NCBI GenBank assembly: GCA_964546015.1 | Contig: CAZJHO010000003.1 | Span: 124,001 to 188,000, forward strand | Direction: 5' to 3' | DNA length: 64,000 nucleotides | Source: JAFGVL01 sp964546015 | GTDB taxonomy: Bacteria > Bacteroidota > Bacteroidia > Bacteroidales > Paludibacteraceae | In this document: positions 35,182-44,864 of the stretch, piece by piece | Numbering within the stretch: the stretch's first letter is position 1 | Layout of the letters: each line of letters starts with the position of its first letter | The notes under the pieces: model-generated | Databases searched by the model: none | What the model was told of the DNA's origin: nothing | What the model saw: the letters and a program-made list of their open reading frames with translations, nothing else | Position numbers and translations under genes: made by a program

Positions 35182-36156
35182 TTAGTCTATCCAAATCTCC
35201 AAAATTTCCGTATTTTTTTCTGTATATAAGGTAATTGTTTTAAACATAGCAGGAATCAATACCGTTTCACCTTTTCTCACTAATTCTTTTCCTTCAGGAT
35301 AAACAATTTCAAATTCTCCGGAAATACACATATACACAACAAAAGAATCTAATTCGCTGTAATCTTTCTCAATTGTTTTATTAAAAACTAATTTTCCAAC
35401 ATTGAAATGTTCAGAATGTTTGATAGGAACTAATTTATTCTTTTCGTTCGGATAATTTACTTTCGAGATTGTATTGGAATCAAAATCAATTGCATCGAAA
35501 GCCTGTTCGGTATGTAATTCGCGTGAATTCCCATCTTTATCAACACGATTGTAGTCATACAACCTATAAGTAATATCACTTGATTGTTGTATTTCAGCTA
35601 TTAAAATACCCTTACCGATGGCATGTACCAATCCGGCAGGGATAAAATACACATCTCCGGCTTGCACTTTTACCTTGCGCAAAATAGTTTCGAGCGTTCC
35701 GGCTTCAAGATGTTGTAAATAAGTTTCTTTATCTATATTTTGGTTGAAGCCGATAATTAATTCTGCATCCGGTTCGGCATTTACCACATACCAAATTTCA
35801 GTTTTTCCTAAACAATCGTGTCGTTCAAATGCTAGTTCATCGGAAGGATGCACTTGTATAGATAATTTATCATTAGCATCAATAAATTTGAATAACAATG
35901 GAAATTCAAATTCATGCTCAGCAAACACCTCCTCTCCAACCAAATCATCCATATATACTTCAAGTAAATCGGTAAGTGTATCGCCGGCTAAATCTCCATT
36001 TATTACAACAGATTCATCTCCGGGAATAGCTGACAATTCCCAACTTTCACCAATTATCTCACCTGCCGGAATATTTTTATTAAGCTGCGTTTGCAGCTTA
36101 TTCCCACCCCAAATACGATGTTTAAAAATCGGTTGAAATTTTAATGGATACAGCAT
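35182..36156 (-). CDS. manA: Mannose-6-phosphate isomerase, class I
   Basis: A 324-residue cupin zinc enzyme that interconverts fructose-6-phosphate and mannose-6-phosphate. N-terminal LKFQPIFKHRIWGGNKL, zinc ligands in SIQVHPSDELA and KTEIWYV, and the active-site Arg region YRLYDYNRVD near residue 195 are clear. The length is that of short firmicute/Bacteroidetes ManA. Start ATG 36156 (a TTG precedes by one codon). It feeds GDP-mannose and related sugars, consistent with the adjacent polysaccharide genes. Confidence 0.93.
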   Translation of the reverse strand: MLYPLKFQPIFKHRIWGGNKLQTQLNKNIPAGEIIGESWELSAIPGDESVVINGDLAGDTLTDLLEVYMDDLVGEEVFAEHEFEFPLLFKFIDANDKLSIQVHPSDELAFERHDCLGKTEIWYVVNAEPDAELIIGFNQNIDKETYLQHLEAGTLETILRKVKVQAGDVYFIPAGLVHAIGKGILIAEIQQSSDITYRLYDYNRVDKDGNSRELHTEQAFDAIDFDSNTISKVNYPNEKNKLVPIKHSEHFNVGKLVFNKTIEKDYSELDSFVVYMCISGEFEIVYPEGKELVRKGETVLIPAMFKTITLYTEKNTEILEIWID

Positions 36157-36184
36157 CAATATTGTATCTTTATAAAAACAAAAT

Positions 36185-36225
36185 ACTATTGACTATTTTT
36201 CAACGGTCAATAGTAAAAAGTTATT
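36185..36225 (-). repeat. Inverted word-repeat element (CTATTGA type)
   Basis: ACTATTGAC (36185-36193) is mirrored by GTCAATAGT (36206-36214), with 7-nt units ACTATTG and ACTATTT on the left arm. It fills much of the gap between floA and manA. Loop 12 nt. No T-tract suited to termination in the minus direction. Confidence 0.45.
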
Positions 36226-36234
36226 TGTAAATAT

Positions 36235-37224
36235 TTATTTAGCTTCCGGTTTAGCAGATGTCCCTGCTGCAGGTTTACCGATCGATTCACGCATCGAAGT
36301 ATCAGCTTCAATATTTTTCATACGGTAATAATCCATAATACCCAGATTTCCGTTACGGAAAGCTTCTGCCATTGCTTTTGGCACTTGGGCTTCGGCTTCG
36401 ATCACTTTAGCACGAGCTTCCTGGGCTTTAGCTTTCATTTCTTGTTCGAGGGCAACAGCCATAGCGCGTCGCTCTTCAGCTTTTGCTTGAGCAATATTTT
36501 TATCTGCCTGTGCCTGATCCATTTGCAGTTGCGCTCCTATATTTTTACCCACATCCACATCGGCAATATCAATAGATAGGATTTCAAATGCAGAACCGGC
36601 ATCTAAGCCTTTGCGCAATACCAATTTAGAAATAGAATCGGGATTTTCCAACACCATTTTGTGCGATTCGGACGAACCGATAGACGACACAATACCCTCG
36701 CCTACGCGAGCTAAAATAGTTTCTTCGCCAGCACCTCCAACCAATTGTTTAATATTGGCACGCACCGTTACACGAGCTTTGGCTATTAACTGAATACCGT
36801 CTTTCGCTACTGCAGCCACAGGCGGAACATCAATCACTTTCGGGTTTACCGACATGCTTACTGCCTCAAATACATCACGACCAGCCAAATCAATAGCTGT
36901 AGCCATTTGGAATGACAAATCAATATTTGCTTTCGAAGCCGATACTAAGGCGTGGGTAACTCGTTCAATATGCCCTCCTGCCAAATAGTGAGCTTCCAGC
37001 CCATCGCGTTGCACTTGTGTTAAACCTGCTTTGTGCGCCTCAATCATACAACGAACAATTGAATGTGGCGGCACTTTACGAATACGCATTAAAAACAATT
37101 GTATCAAAGGAATGCTTACTCCCGATACCTTAGCCGAAACCCAAAGTAAGAACGGCACATAATAAAAGAATATCATTAATATGATACCGATTATTATTAA
37201 TCCAAAAATCATTAATCCACTCAT
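36235..37224 (-). CDS. floA: Flotillin-like protein FloA
   Basis: A 329-residue member of the UPF0365 (FloA/YqfA) family: an N-terminal hairpin-like membrane segment (residues 5-30), an SPFH-like domain with VPPHSIVRCMIEAHKAGL and GGAGEETILARVGEGIVSSIGSSESHKMVLENPD, then an Ala/Glu/Lys-rich coiled-coil (about 225-290). It organises membrane microdomains. The nfeD gene immediately upstream (13 bp) is its usual partner. Confidence 0.94.
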   Translation of the reverse strand: MSGLMIFGLIIIGIILMIFFYYVPFLLWVSAKVSGVSIPLIQLFLMRIRKVPPHSIVRCMIEAHKAGLTQVQRDGLEAHYLAGGHIERVTHALVSASKANIDLSFQMATAIDLAGRDVFEAVSMSVNPKVIDVPPVAAVAKDGIQLIAKARVTVRANIKQLVGGAGEETILARVGEGIVSSIGSSESHKMVLENPDSISKLVLRKGLDAGSAFEILSIDIADVDVGKNIGAQLQMDQAQADKNIAQAKAEERRAMAVALEQEMKAKAQEARAKVIEAEAQVPKAMAEAFRNGNLGIMDYYRMKNIEADTSMRESIGKPAAGTSAKPEAK

Positions 37225-37237
37225 AATCTATATATTT

Positions 37238-37720
37238 TTATAGGTTTTCTTTACTGTCAACAACAGGTTTTACCAAAATATTGTTCGAAAACACTTTCAG
37301 AACAATAATCTCCGTATTTTCGTCCACAAATTCGCCTTCTGTTTTTGCCTCAATCACAACATCATTTACTTTCACTTTTCCCATTGGAGCAAGTCGAGAA
37401 AGGGTAATTCCTACATCTCCGATTTTTATTTCGTTTTTTTCATCAGCTTTTTCTACAGTAGCATCAATATTTGTTTTAAGTGATAGCTTATCTAATGTTT
37501 TAGAATAATAAACCACCCAAACCAGTAATCCTAAAAGAATAAGACCAAATAACAATACCAAAATACCCCAAAAAGAACTAATCTGAAATGCCAAGAAAAT
37601 TGCTACTCCCGTAGACAATAAACCTCCGATTCCGGCAATTGAAATACCTGGGATAAGGAATATTTCGATCAAAAAAAGAATTATTCCCAAAATCAAAAGT
37701 ATAATTACTGGTGTTAACAT
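37238..37720 (-). CDS. NfeD family protein (short form)
   Basis: A 160-residue membrane protein. Four hydrophobic segments occupy about residues 1-75; a C-terminal OB-fold (about 95-155, GDVGITLSRLAPMGKVKVNDVVIEAKTEGEFVDENTEIIV) is the NfeD domain. This short form lacks the serine-protease domain of long NfeD and usually pairs with SPFH proteins, here floA just downstream. Confidence 0.9.
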   Translation of the reverse strand: MLTPVIILLILGIILFLIEIFLIPGISIAGIGGLLSTGVAIFLAFQISSFWGILVLLFGLILLGLLVWVVYYSKTLDKLSLKTNIDATVEKADEKNEIKIGDVGITLSRLAPMGKVKVNDVVIEAKTEGEFVDENTEIIVLKVFSNNILVKPVVDSKENL

Positions 37721-37724
37721 TCTA

Positions 37725-37753
37725 ACTTAGTTTTTTAGTATTTAGTACTTAGC
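37725..37753 (-). repeat. Tandem 7-nt word array (CTAAGTA type) at the dapA/nfeD junction
   Basis: On the minus strand the units CTAAGTA, CTAAATA, CTAAAAAA, CTAAG run in tandem. The first unit encodes the final Lys-Tyr and stop codon of dapA, and the array ends just before the nfeD ATG. It has no clear opposing arm. Confidence 0.5.
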
Positions 37754-38635
37754 ATTTAATTCATCCAATATTCTTTTCATTTTTTCAACCGTAGTCAGTG
37801 TTGTCGGCACAAGCGGTAAACGCAACTTATTTTCAATAAATCCCATCATTGAAAGCATACATTTTACACCTGCCGGACTACCATCAACAAATAACAAATC
37901 TATTAATTCATTAAATTGATGGTGTATTGCACGCGCACTTGCAAAATCTCCTTCAAGAGCCAAACGAACCATTCGGCTAAATTCACGCGGAAAAGCATTT
38001 CCAATTACCGAAATAACACCTATAGCCCCTAAAGTGATAAGTGGATAGGTAATGGCATCGTCACCAGAAATAACAACAAATCCTGTTGGTTTATTTTTAA
38101 TGATTTCATCAATTTGAGTCATATTACCCGATGCTTCTTTAACTCCCACAATGTTTGTACACTCATTTGCCAAACGCAATGTAGTCGTTGCACTCATATT
38201 CACCCCAGTTCTACCCGGCACATTGTACAAAATAACAGGAACTTTAGATGTCTCGGCAATTGCCTTGTAATGTTGGTATAAACCTTCTTGAGACGGTTTA
38301 TTATAATACGGAGTAATGGAAAGGATAGCAGCTATTTTTCGTTGGTCAACTTTTTTTATTTGTTCAACAACCGACTTAGTATTATTGCCTCCAATACCTA
38401 ATACAATAGGTATTCTTCCGGCGACTCGTTCTATAATAAATTCTTTTAACGATTCTTTTTCGCTCTCGCTAAGAGTCGGAGTTTCGGCAGTAGTACCAAG
38501 AGCTACTAAATAATCCGTCCCATTTTGAATCTGATAATCAATTAAACGACCGAGAGAAGTATAGTCAATCGTTTCGTCTTCATTAAAGGGCGTTATTAAC
38601 GCCACACCCATTCCTGTTAGTTTATTTTTTATCAT
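37742..38635 (-). CDS. dapA: 4-hydroxy-tetrahydrodipicolinate synthase
   Basis: A 297-residue TIM-barrel class I aldolase that condenses pyruvate with aspartate semialdehyde on the lysine/diaminopimelate route. Marks: GTTAETPTLSESEK near residue 46, YYNKPSQEGLYQHY near 110, YNVPGRTGVN near 137 and the Schiff-base Lys in VGVKEASGN near 165. It is the first gene after a strong promoter and heads the nfeD-floA-manA run. Its stop codon lies inside a word-repeat array. Confidence 0.95.
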   Translation of the reverse strand: MIKNKLTGMGVALITPFNEDETIDYTSLGRLIDYQIQNGTDYLVALGTTAETPTLSESEKESLKEFIIERVAGRIPIVLGIGGNNTKSVVEQIKKVDQRKIAAILSITPYYNKPSQEGLYQHYKAIAETSKVPVILYNVPGRTGVNMSATTTLRLANECTNIVGVKEASGNMTQIDEIIKNKPTGFVVISGDDAITYPLITLGAIGVISVIGNAFPREFSRMVRLALEGDFASARAIHHQFNELIDLLFVDGSPAGVKCMLSMMGFIENKLRLPLVPTTLTTVEKMKRILDELNAKY

Positions 38636-38663
38636 TGAAAAATAAAATGCTAAAAAAGATTGC

Positions 38664-38694
38664 CAAAAGTAATAAATATTTGGGATTGGACAAA
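38664..38694 (-). promoter_or_regulatory. Promoter for dapA and the downstream minus-strand run
   Basis: On the minus strand TTTG (38691-38694), a 19-nt spacer, and TACTTTTG (38664-38671): a full match to the Bacteroidetes consensus. Start codon 28 nt downstream. Confidence 0.7.
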
Positions 38695-38783
38695 TAAATA
38701 GTGTTCATAGATTCTTCAAAAATAAAGATTCTTTGCTAAACAATATAGGTATTTAAAAATTAAATATTCCCTACAAATGTGGA

Positions 38784-38814
38784 TTGTACACTTTGAACAA
38801 AGAAATTACTTTTG
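38784..38814 (+). promoter_or_regulatory. Promoter for feoAB
   Basis: TTG (38784-38786), 20-nt spacer, TACTTTTG (38807-38814); ATG at 38838. I could not pick out a convincing Fur box by eye. Confidence 0.6.
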
Positions 38815-38837
38815 CATCGAAAAAATCAAAGAAAAAA

Positions 38838-41312
38838 ATGAATACATACCTATCAGATTTAAAAACAGGTGAATCCGGTATCATAATTAAGGTACTCGGA
38901 CATGGTTCTTTTCGCAAACGCATTACTGAAATGGGCTTTGTTAAAGGTAAAAAAGTAACAGTAATTAAAAACGCACCTTTACAAGATCCCGTAGAATATG
39001 AAATAATGGGATACAAAATTTCGTTGCGTCGAAGTGAAGCCGAACTAGTCGAAGTTGTTTCCGAAGAAGAAGCCAAATCCATTTCACAATTGGAATTTCA
39101 AGGTGTTATCAACGAGGAGAAATTAAAAGTTTCGGCATTGGAAAAAGGTAAGACCATCAATGTAGCTCTAGTCGGGAATCCTAACTGTGGTAAAACTACT
39201 TTGTTTAACTATGCATCCGGGCAACATGAACGCGTAGGTAATTATGGCGGCGTAACTGTCGATTCCAAAGAAGGCGAAATGAAGCGAAACGGTTATCTAT
39301 TTAAAATCGTTGACTTACCCGGCACTTATTCTATTACCGAATATTCGCCCGAAGAACTTTTTGTTAGGAAACATATTACTGAAAAAATGCCTGATATTGT
39401 GGTCAATGTGGTTGACTCTTCTAATTTGGAACGCAACTTATTTCTCACGACACAATTAATAGACATGAACATAAAAGTTGTAATAGCACTTAATATGTTC
39501 GATGAATTGAATAAAAAAGACATTCAGTTCGACTATGAATCACTATCAAAAATGATTGGAATACCAATTATTCCAACTGTAGCCTCACGCGGAAAAGGTA
39601 TCAACAAACTTTTTGACAAACTGATAGATGTATATGAAGATCGCGACCCTGTAGTTAGACATATTCATATTAACTACGGCGATATCATTGAAAAACATAT
39701 CAAGATCATACAAGACGAAATATGGAAAAATCCCAAAATAACAGATAAACTATCTTCTAGATACATTGCTGTAAAATTACTTGAAGGAGATAAAACAACT
39801 CTAAAAAGCCTCAAACAATTCGAAGGTTTTGAACAAATAAAAGAAGTCACCAATCAAGCTATTGAACAACTCGAAAAAGAGTATGGAGAAAAAACTGAAA
39901 CCATTATAACCGACGCAAAATACGGATTTATTGATGGGGCACTCAAAGAAACTTACAAAGAAAAAAAAGAAGACAAGCGTCAAATCAAACGAGAATTAGA
40001 CGATTTACTTACGCATAAATATTTAGGATTTCCAATTTTTATATTCTTCATGTGGCTAATGTTTCAAGCCACCTTTACCCTTGGAAACTATCCGATGGAA
40101 TGGATAGATGCCGGAATTGGAATATTGAGCGAATGGGTTAGCAATACTATGAGTGATGGTCCGTTGCGAGACTTATTAGTCGACGGTATTATTGCCGGAG
40201 TTGGTAGCGTAATCATATTTTTGCCGAATATATTAATATTGTTTTTCTTTATTTCTTTAATGGAAGATACTGGTTACATGGCGCGTGCCGCATTTATTAT
40301 GGATAAATTAATGCACAAAATAGGCTTACATGGAAAATCATTTATTCCATTAATAATGGGATTCGGCTGTAATGTTCCTGCAATAATGGCAACCAGAACC
40401 TTGGACAACCGAAAGGACCGGATATTAACAATGATTATAACTCCTTTTATGTCTTGTAGCGCAAGATTACCTGTTTATGTATTAATTATTTCGGCATTTT
40501 TTCCTAAATACCAAGGATTAATGTTATTCGCTGTATATGGAATCGGTCTTATTTTAGCTATCTTAGTAGCATTGTTAATGAAAAAAATTGCTTTTAAAAA
40601 GGAAGATGTTCCGTTTGTTATGGAATTACCTCCTTATCGCATGCCGACATTAAAAACTACCACTTTACATATGTGGCATAAAGGTCAGCAATATTTGCGT
40701 AAAATGGGAAATATCATTCTTCTAGCATCAATTTTGATTTGGGCTTTAGGATATTTTCCCAGAAATGTAGAATATAGCCAAGACTACGACTCTAAAATAG
40801 AGTTTATCGAATCAAATACACAACTGAAAGATGAAGAAAAATCAAAACAAATAATACAATTAGAAATAGATAAAGAAGCCGAGCGACAAGAAAAATCATA
40901 TATAGGAAAACTTGGTCATGCCATAGAACCGGTAATTAAACCATTAGGATATGATTGGAAAATGGGTGTAAGTATTATAACAGGATTGGCTGCAAAAGAA
41001 ATTGTAATAAGTTCAATGGGAATTCTATATCAAGCCGATATTGAAGCCGATGAAAATTCTGAATCTCTCAAAGAAAAACTGCAATCACAAACCTATACTA
41101 GTGGGGAAAAGAAAGGTCAACCCGTATTTACGCCATTAGTTGCTTTTGGATTTATGCTCTTTATCTTGATATATTTCCCATGTGTAGCTGCCATTGCCGC
41201 TATAAAAAAAGAAACCGACTGGAGTTGGGCATTTTTCACTATGGCTTACACTACTGTATTAGCTTGGATTGTAGCATTCTTAGTATATCAAATAGGAAGT
41301 TTATTTATATAA
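38838..41312 (+). CDS. feoB: Ferrous iron transporter, FeoA-FeoB fusion
   Basis: An 824-residue fusion. Residues about 1-75 are a FeoA SH3-like domain (LSDLKTGESGIIIKVLGHGSFRKRITEMGF). A linker leads to the FeoB G domain (about 105-270: G1 GNPNCGKTT, G3 DLPGTYS, then NMFDE), and to the membrane domain (about 375-820) with the gate motifs GFGCNVPAIMATRTL and CSARLPVYVLIISAFF and the late second Gate motif GLAAKEIVISSMGILY. It imports Fe2+ across the inner membrane. FeoAB fusions are common in Bacteroidetes. I use ATG 38838 because the open frame upstream crosses the promoter. Confidence 0.96.
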   Translation: MNTYLSDLKTGESGIIIKVLGHGSFRKRITEMGFVKGKKVTVIKNAPLQDPVEYEIMGYKISLRRSEAELVEVVSEEEAKSISQLEFQGVINEEKLKVSALEKGKTINVALVGNPNCGKTTLFNYASGQHERVGNYGGVTVDSKEGEMKRNGYLFKIVDLPGTYSITEYSPEELFVRKHITEKMPDIVVNVVDSSNLERNLFLTTQLIDMNIKVVIALNMFDELNKKDIQFDYESLSKMIGIPIIPTVASRGKGINKLFDKLIDVYEDRDPVVRHIHINYGDIIEKHIKIIQDEIWKNPKITDKLSSRYIAVKLLEGDKTTLKSLKQFEGFEQIKEVTNQAIEQLEKEYGEKTETIITDAKYGFIDGALKETYKEKKEDKRQIKRELDDLLTHKYLGFPIFIFFMWLMFQATFTLGNYPMEWIDAGIGILSEWVSNTMSDGPLRDLLVDGIIAGVGSVIIFLPNILILFFFISLMEDTGYMARAAFIMDKLMHKIGLHGKSFIPLIMGFGCNVPAIMATRTLDNRKDRILTMIITPFMSCSARLPVYVLIISAFFPKYQGLMLFAVYGIGLILAILVALLMKKIAFKKEDVPFVMELPPYRMPTLKTTTLHMWHKGQQYLRKMGNIILLASILIWALGYFPRNVEYSQDYDSKIEFIESNTQLKDEEKSKQIIQLEIDKEAERQEKSYIGKLGHAIEPVIKPLGYDWKMGVSIITGLAAKEIVISSMGILYQADIEADENSESLKEKLQSQTYTSGEKKGQPVFTPLVAFGFMLFILIYFPCVAAIAAIKKETDWSWAFFTMAYTTVLAWIVAFLVYQIGSLFI

Positions 41313-41327
41313 ACAAATGATTTTTTC

Positions 41328-42074
41328 ATGAATTTTCAATTAATAATAGTATATGTAATATTAGTCATTGTTATAAGCTATGGGATATATTTATTTGTGA
41401 AATTCCTTCGCAAAAAAGACGATCCATGTGTAGGATGCAGTGGCTGTGATATAAAAAATGAAATCATGAAAAATTACAACGACAATAAAGACAAAAAATT
41501 CATGAAAACAATGAATAAAATGTCTTCTTTTTCAATAAATAATTCTGACGAAATATTCCCTATAGTTGACGAGACCGGCAAAATTATCGGAAAAGCAACT
41601 CGCAAAGAATGTCACAGCAATTCAACGATGCTGCATCCGGTTGTACACATACATATATTTAATTCTGCAGGAGAACTTTATCTTCAGAAACGAGCTCTGA
41701 CAAAAGATATTCAGCCCGGAAAATGGGATACTGCCGTAGGTGGTCATGTTGATTATGGAGAAACAATAGAAGCAGCCGTATTACGCGAATGTCAAGAAGA
41801 ATTAGGACTATCTGATATTTCTCCAAAATTTCTATATCGATACAAGTGGCAGTCTGAAATTGAATCTGAGTTGATATATGTATACGGACTTATACACGAT
41901 AAAAATATATCTCCGAACCCAGACGAACTTTCCGAAGGACAATTTTGGAAACTATCTGAAATAAAAGAAAACATCGGAAAAGGAATTTTCACTCCTAATT
42001 TTGAACATGACTTTAATCTACTTCAAATAAATTATATAAAAAATTTAAAATGGAAAACTTTTCTTGAGTCATAA
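41328..42074 (+). CDS. FeoB-associated Cys-rich membrane segment fused to a NUDIX hydrolase
   Basis: A 248-residue unusual fusion. Residues 5-27 form one transmembrane helix, followed by a basic stop and DDPCVGCSGCDIKNEI near residue 31-47, matching the small FeoB-associated Cys-rich membrane proteins. From about residue 70 there is a NUDIX domain of the isopentenyl-diphosphate-isomerase-like branch: FPIVDETGKIIGKATRKECH, then LYLQKRALTKDIQPGKWDT and the Nudix box starting GHVDYGE and ending RECQEELGL near 140-162 (Cys where a hydrophobic residue is usual). It begins 15 bp after feoB, so is cotranscribed. One uninterrupted frame. Confidence 0.82.
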   Translation: MNFQLIIVYVILVIVISYGIYLFVKFLRKKDDPCVGCSGCDIKNEIMKNYNDNKDKKFMKTMNKMSSFSINNSDEIFPIVDETGKIIGKATRKECHSNSTMLHPVVHIHIFNSAGELYLQKRALTKDIQPGKWDTAVGGHVDYGETIEAAVLRECQEELGLSDISPKFLYRYKWQSEIESELIYVYGLIHDKNISPNPDELSEGQFWKLSEIKENIGKGIFTPNFEHDFNLLQINYIKNLKWKTFLES

Positions 42075-42124
42075 AATCACAATAAACTAATAATCAATCA
42101 TGTAAATTTTATTTTGGAAAACTC

Positions 42125-42160
42125 TAAAGAGAATTGTTGAAAAATAATTCTCTTTTTTAT
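42125..42160 (+). terminator. Terminator of the feo operon
   Basis: AAGAGAATT (42127-42135) pairs with AATTCTCTT (42146-42154), followed by a T-run. It lies about 50 bp after the NUDIX-fusion gene. Confidence 0.8.
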
Positions 42161-42257
42161 TTCACAATTAAAAAAACATATATAATATTGTATTCTCAAA
42201 ATAATAACAGACCCATTTTTAGTCTGAATATTAAAACAATATTAAATATCTAAAATT

Positions 42258-44813
42258 GTGAAAGAAAAAACTTACTCTCACGAAGAAGCTTTTCAAGCTT
42301 CATTAGCATTTTTTCAAGGTGACGAATTGGCTGCGCGTGTATGGGTAACCAAATACGCATTGAAAGATTCGTTCGGAAACTTGTATGAAAAAACGCCCGA
42401 TGACATGCATCATCGCTTAGCAAGAGAGATTGCCCGTATTGAGGCTAAATACAAAAATCCGCTTATCGAAAACGAATTATTTGAGTTATTCCGCAATTTT
42501 AATTATATCGTTCCACAAGGAAGCCCAATGACTGGGATTGGAAACAACTTTCAAATCGCCTCACTGTCAAACTGCTTTGTTATCGGTTGCGATGGAGAAT
42601 CAGATTCGTATGGTGGCATTATCAAAATAGATGAAGAACAAGTACAATTGATGAAACGCCGCGGAGGTGTAGGTCACGATCTTTCACATATTCGTCCTAA
42701 AGGTTCTCCTGTAAAAAACTCAGCACTAACTTCAACCGGTATTGTTCCATTTATGGAGCGCTATTCAAACTCAACTCGCGAAGTAGCTCAAGATGGTCGT
42801 CGTGGTGCGTTGATGCTTAGCATATCAATTAAACATCCTGACTCAGAAGCTTTTATTGATGCCAAATTAGAACAAGGTAAAGTAACCGGAGCCAATGTCT
42901 CGGTAAAAGTGCATGACGATTTTATGGAAGCTGTATTAAATAACAAAGAATATACACAACAATATCCTATTAATTCAGAGAATCCAACTTTCTCAAAACA
43001 AGTAGATGCTAACACCATTTGGAAAAAAATAGTGCATAATGCTTGGAAATCCGCAGAACCGGGTGTATTATTCTGGGATACTATCATCAAAGAATCTGTT
43101 CCGGATTGTTATGCCGACCTTGGTTTCCGCACCGTATCTACGAATCCTTGTGGAGAAATTCCACTCTGTCCGTATGATAGTTGCCGTTTATTAGCTATCA
43201 ATCTATATTCGTATGTAAAAAATCCATTTACATCGAAAGCTGAATTCGATTTTGATTTATTCAAAAAACATGTACAATTGGCTCAACGAATCATGGATGA
43301 TATTATCGACCTTGAATTAGAAAAAATAAATAAAATCCTTGAAAAAATAAATTCTGATCCTGAAAGTGAAGAAACAAAACGCACTGAAAAATTACTTTGG
43401 GAAAAAATCAAAGATAAAAGTGCACAAGGTCGTCGTACCGGTGTTGGTACTACAGCTGAAGGCGATATGTTAGCAGCATTAGATTTGCGTTATGGAACAG
43501 ACGAAGCAACCGATTTTTCTGAAAAGATACATAAAACTATCGCTGTAGAAGCTTATCGCTCATCTGTACAAATGGCGAAAGAACGCGGTGCATTCCCTAT
43601 CTACGATGCTAAACGCGAAGCTAATAATCCATTTGTAAACCGCATCAAAGAAACTGATCCTGCATTATATAAAGAAATGGAGAAATATGGTCGTCGTAAT
43701 ATCGCTTGTTTGACCATAGCTCCAACAGGAACTACTAGTTTGATGACCCAAACTACATCAGGTATCGAACCTGCATTCCAAGTGTTTTATACGCGCCGCC
43801 GTAAAGTAAATCCAAATGACACTAAAGTTCGTATTGATTTTGTAGATGAAGTTGGCGACTCATGGGAAGAATTTTCGGTATTCCACCATAAATTTGTTAC
43901 TTGGATGCAGGCTAACGGCTACGATGTAACCAAACGATACACTCCCGAAGAACGCAACGAAATGATTGCTGCTTCTCCTTACTATAAGGCTACAGCAAAT
44001 GATGTAGATTGGTTACAAAAAGTACGCATGCAAGGTCGTATTCAAAAATGGGTAGATCACTCAATAAGTGTAACCATCAACCTACCTGCCGATGTTAGCG
44101 AAGAATTGGTAGGACAACTTTATGCAGAAGCCTGGAAATGTGGTTGCAAAGGGGTTACCGTATACCGCGATGGTTCCCGGGCAGGTGTTTTGGTCAACGA
44201 AAACGAGAAGAACGAAAAAGAAGGAGATGAAAATAAGCCCGATAGAGATTGTAATTGTTATCCGTCACGCACAACTGAGCGTCCTAAAGAATTAGCATGT
44301 GATGTAGTTCGTTTTCAAAACAACAAGGAAAAATGGATTGCTTTTGTCGGCTTATTGGATGGTTATCCTTACGAAATCTTCACCGGACTTTCGGACGAAG
44401 ATGAAGGTATTATGCTTCCAAAAACAGTTACGACAGGAAAAATCATTAAAACTAAGGACGAAGACGGAAATACTCGTTATGACTTCCAATTTATGAATAA
44501 ACGAGGTTTCAAAACTACAGTCGAAGGGCTTTCGCACAAATTTGATCCTGAGTATTGGAACTATGCTAAACTGATTTCGGGAGTGCTCCGTTACGGTATG
44601 CCATTGGAACAAGTCCTTAAATTAATTTCAAGATTACAACTTAAAAGCGAATCTATCAATACATGGAAAGTTGGTGTTGAACGAGCTTTAAAGAAGTATA
44701 TTGCTGATGGTACAGCTATAGAAGGACAGTTTTGTCCGGGTTGTGGAAACCATTTAGTATATCAAGAAGGCTGTTTAAATTGCAATAACTGTGGTTATTC
44801 ACGCTGTGGATAA
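42258..44813 (+). CDS. nrdJ: Adenosylcobalamin-dependent (class II) ribonucleotide reductase
   Basis: An 851-residue enzyme that makes deoxyribonucleotides independent of oxygen using B12. The first redox Cys lies in SLSNCFVIG near residue 106, the catalytic Asn-Pro-Cys-Gly-Glu motif in STNPCGEIPL near 296, and APTGTTSLMTQTTSGIEPAF near 493 is typical. The C-terminus ends in a zinc-ribbon-like FCPGCGN...CNNCGYSRCG. The start codon is GTG (42258) with no in-frame ATG nearby. The 183-bp region upstream holds the feo terminator but no recognisable cobalamin riboswitch or TAnnTTTG box. Confidence 0.94.
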   Translation: MKEKTYSHEEAFQASLAFFQGDELAARVWVTKYALKDSFGNLYEKTPDDMHHRLAREIARIEAKYKNPLIENELFELFRNFNYIVPQGSPMTGIGNNFQIASLSNCFVIGCDGESDSYGGIIKIDEEQVQLMKRRGGVGHDLSHIRPKGSPVKNSALTSTGIVPFMERYSNSTREVAQDGRRGALMLSISIKHPDSEAFIDAKLEQGKVTGANVSVKVHDDFMEAVLNNKEYTQQYPINSENPTFSKQVDANTIWKKIVHNAWKSAEPGVLFWDTIIKESVPDCYADLGFRTVSTNPCGEIPLCPYDSCRLLAINLYSYVKNPFTSKAEFDFDLFKKHVQLAQRIMDDIIDLELEKINKILEKINSDPESEETKRTEKLLWEKIKDKSAQGRRTGVGTTAEGDMLAALDLRYGTDEATDFSEKIHKTIAVEAYRSSVQMAKERGAFPIYDAKREANNPFVNRIKETDPALYKEMEKYGRRNIACLTIAPTGTTSLMTQTTSGIEPAFQVFYTRRRKVNPNDTKVRIDFVDEVGDSWEEFSVFHHKFVTWMQANGYDVTKRYTPEERNEMIAASPYYKATANDVDWLQKVRMQGRIQKWVDHSISVTINLPADVSEELVGQLYAEAWKCGCKGVTVYRDGSRAGVLVNENEKNEKEGDENKPDRDCNCYPSRTTERPKELACDVVRFQNNKEKWIAFVGLLDGYPYEIFTGLSDEDEGIMLPKTVTTGKIIKTKDEDGNTRYDFQFMNKRGFKTTVEGLSHKFDPEYWNYAKLISGVLRYGMPLEQVLKLISRLQLKSESINTWKVGVERALKKYIADGTAIEGQFCPGCGNHLVYQEGCLNCNNCGYSRCG

Positions 44814-44816
44814 GAT

Positions 44817-44856
44817 AAAAAAACGAGATATTCAAAAGAATATCTCGTTTTTTATA
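44817..44856. terminator. Bidirectional terminator between nrdJ and the leuA-like gene
   Basis: ACGAGATATTC (44823-44833) pairs perfectly with GAATATCTCGT (44838-44848) and is flanked by A- and T-runs. It can serve both convergent genes. Confidence 0.9.
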
Positions 44857-44864
44857 ATATATAA

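Noticed and set aside
20878..36156. Polysaccharide locus as a prophage or integrative element
   Set aside because: No integrase, tRNA junction, phage structural genes or flanking direct repeats; low-GC glycosyltransferase genes are usual in such loci.
38784..38837. Upstream extension of the feoAB frame
   Set aside because: It covers the TTG-N20-TACTTTTG promoter; ATG 38838 fits the FeoA N-terminus.
42075..42257. Cobalamin riboswitch before the B12-dependent reductase
   Set aside because: The gap is 183 bp, mostly the feo terminator and A/T-rich sequence. No B12-box-like sequence or multi-helix fold could be read.
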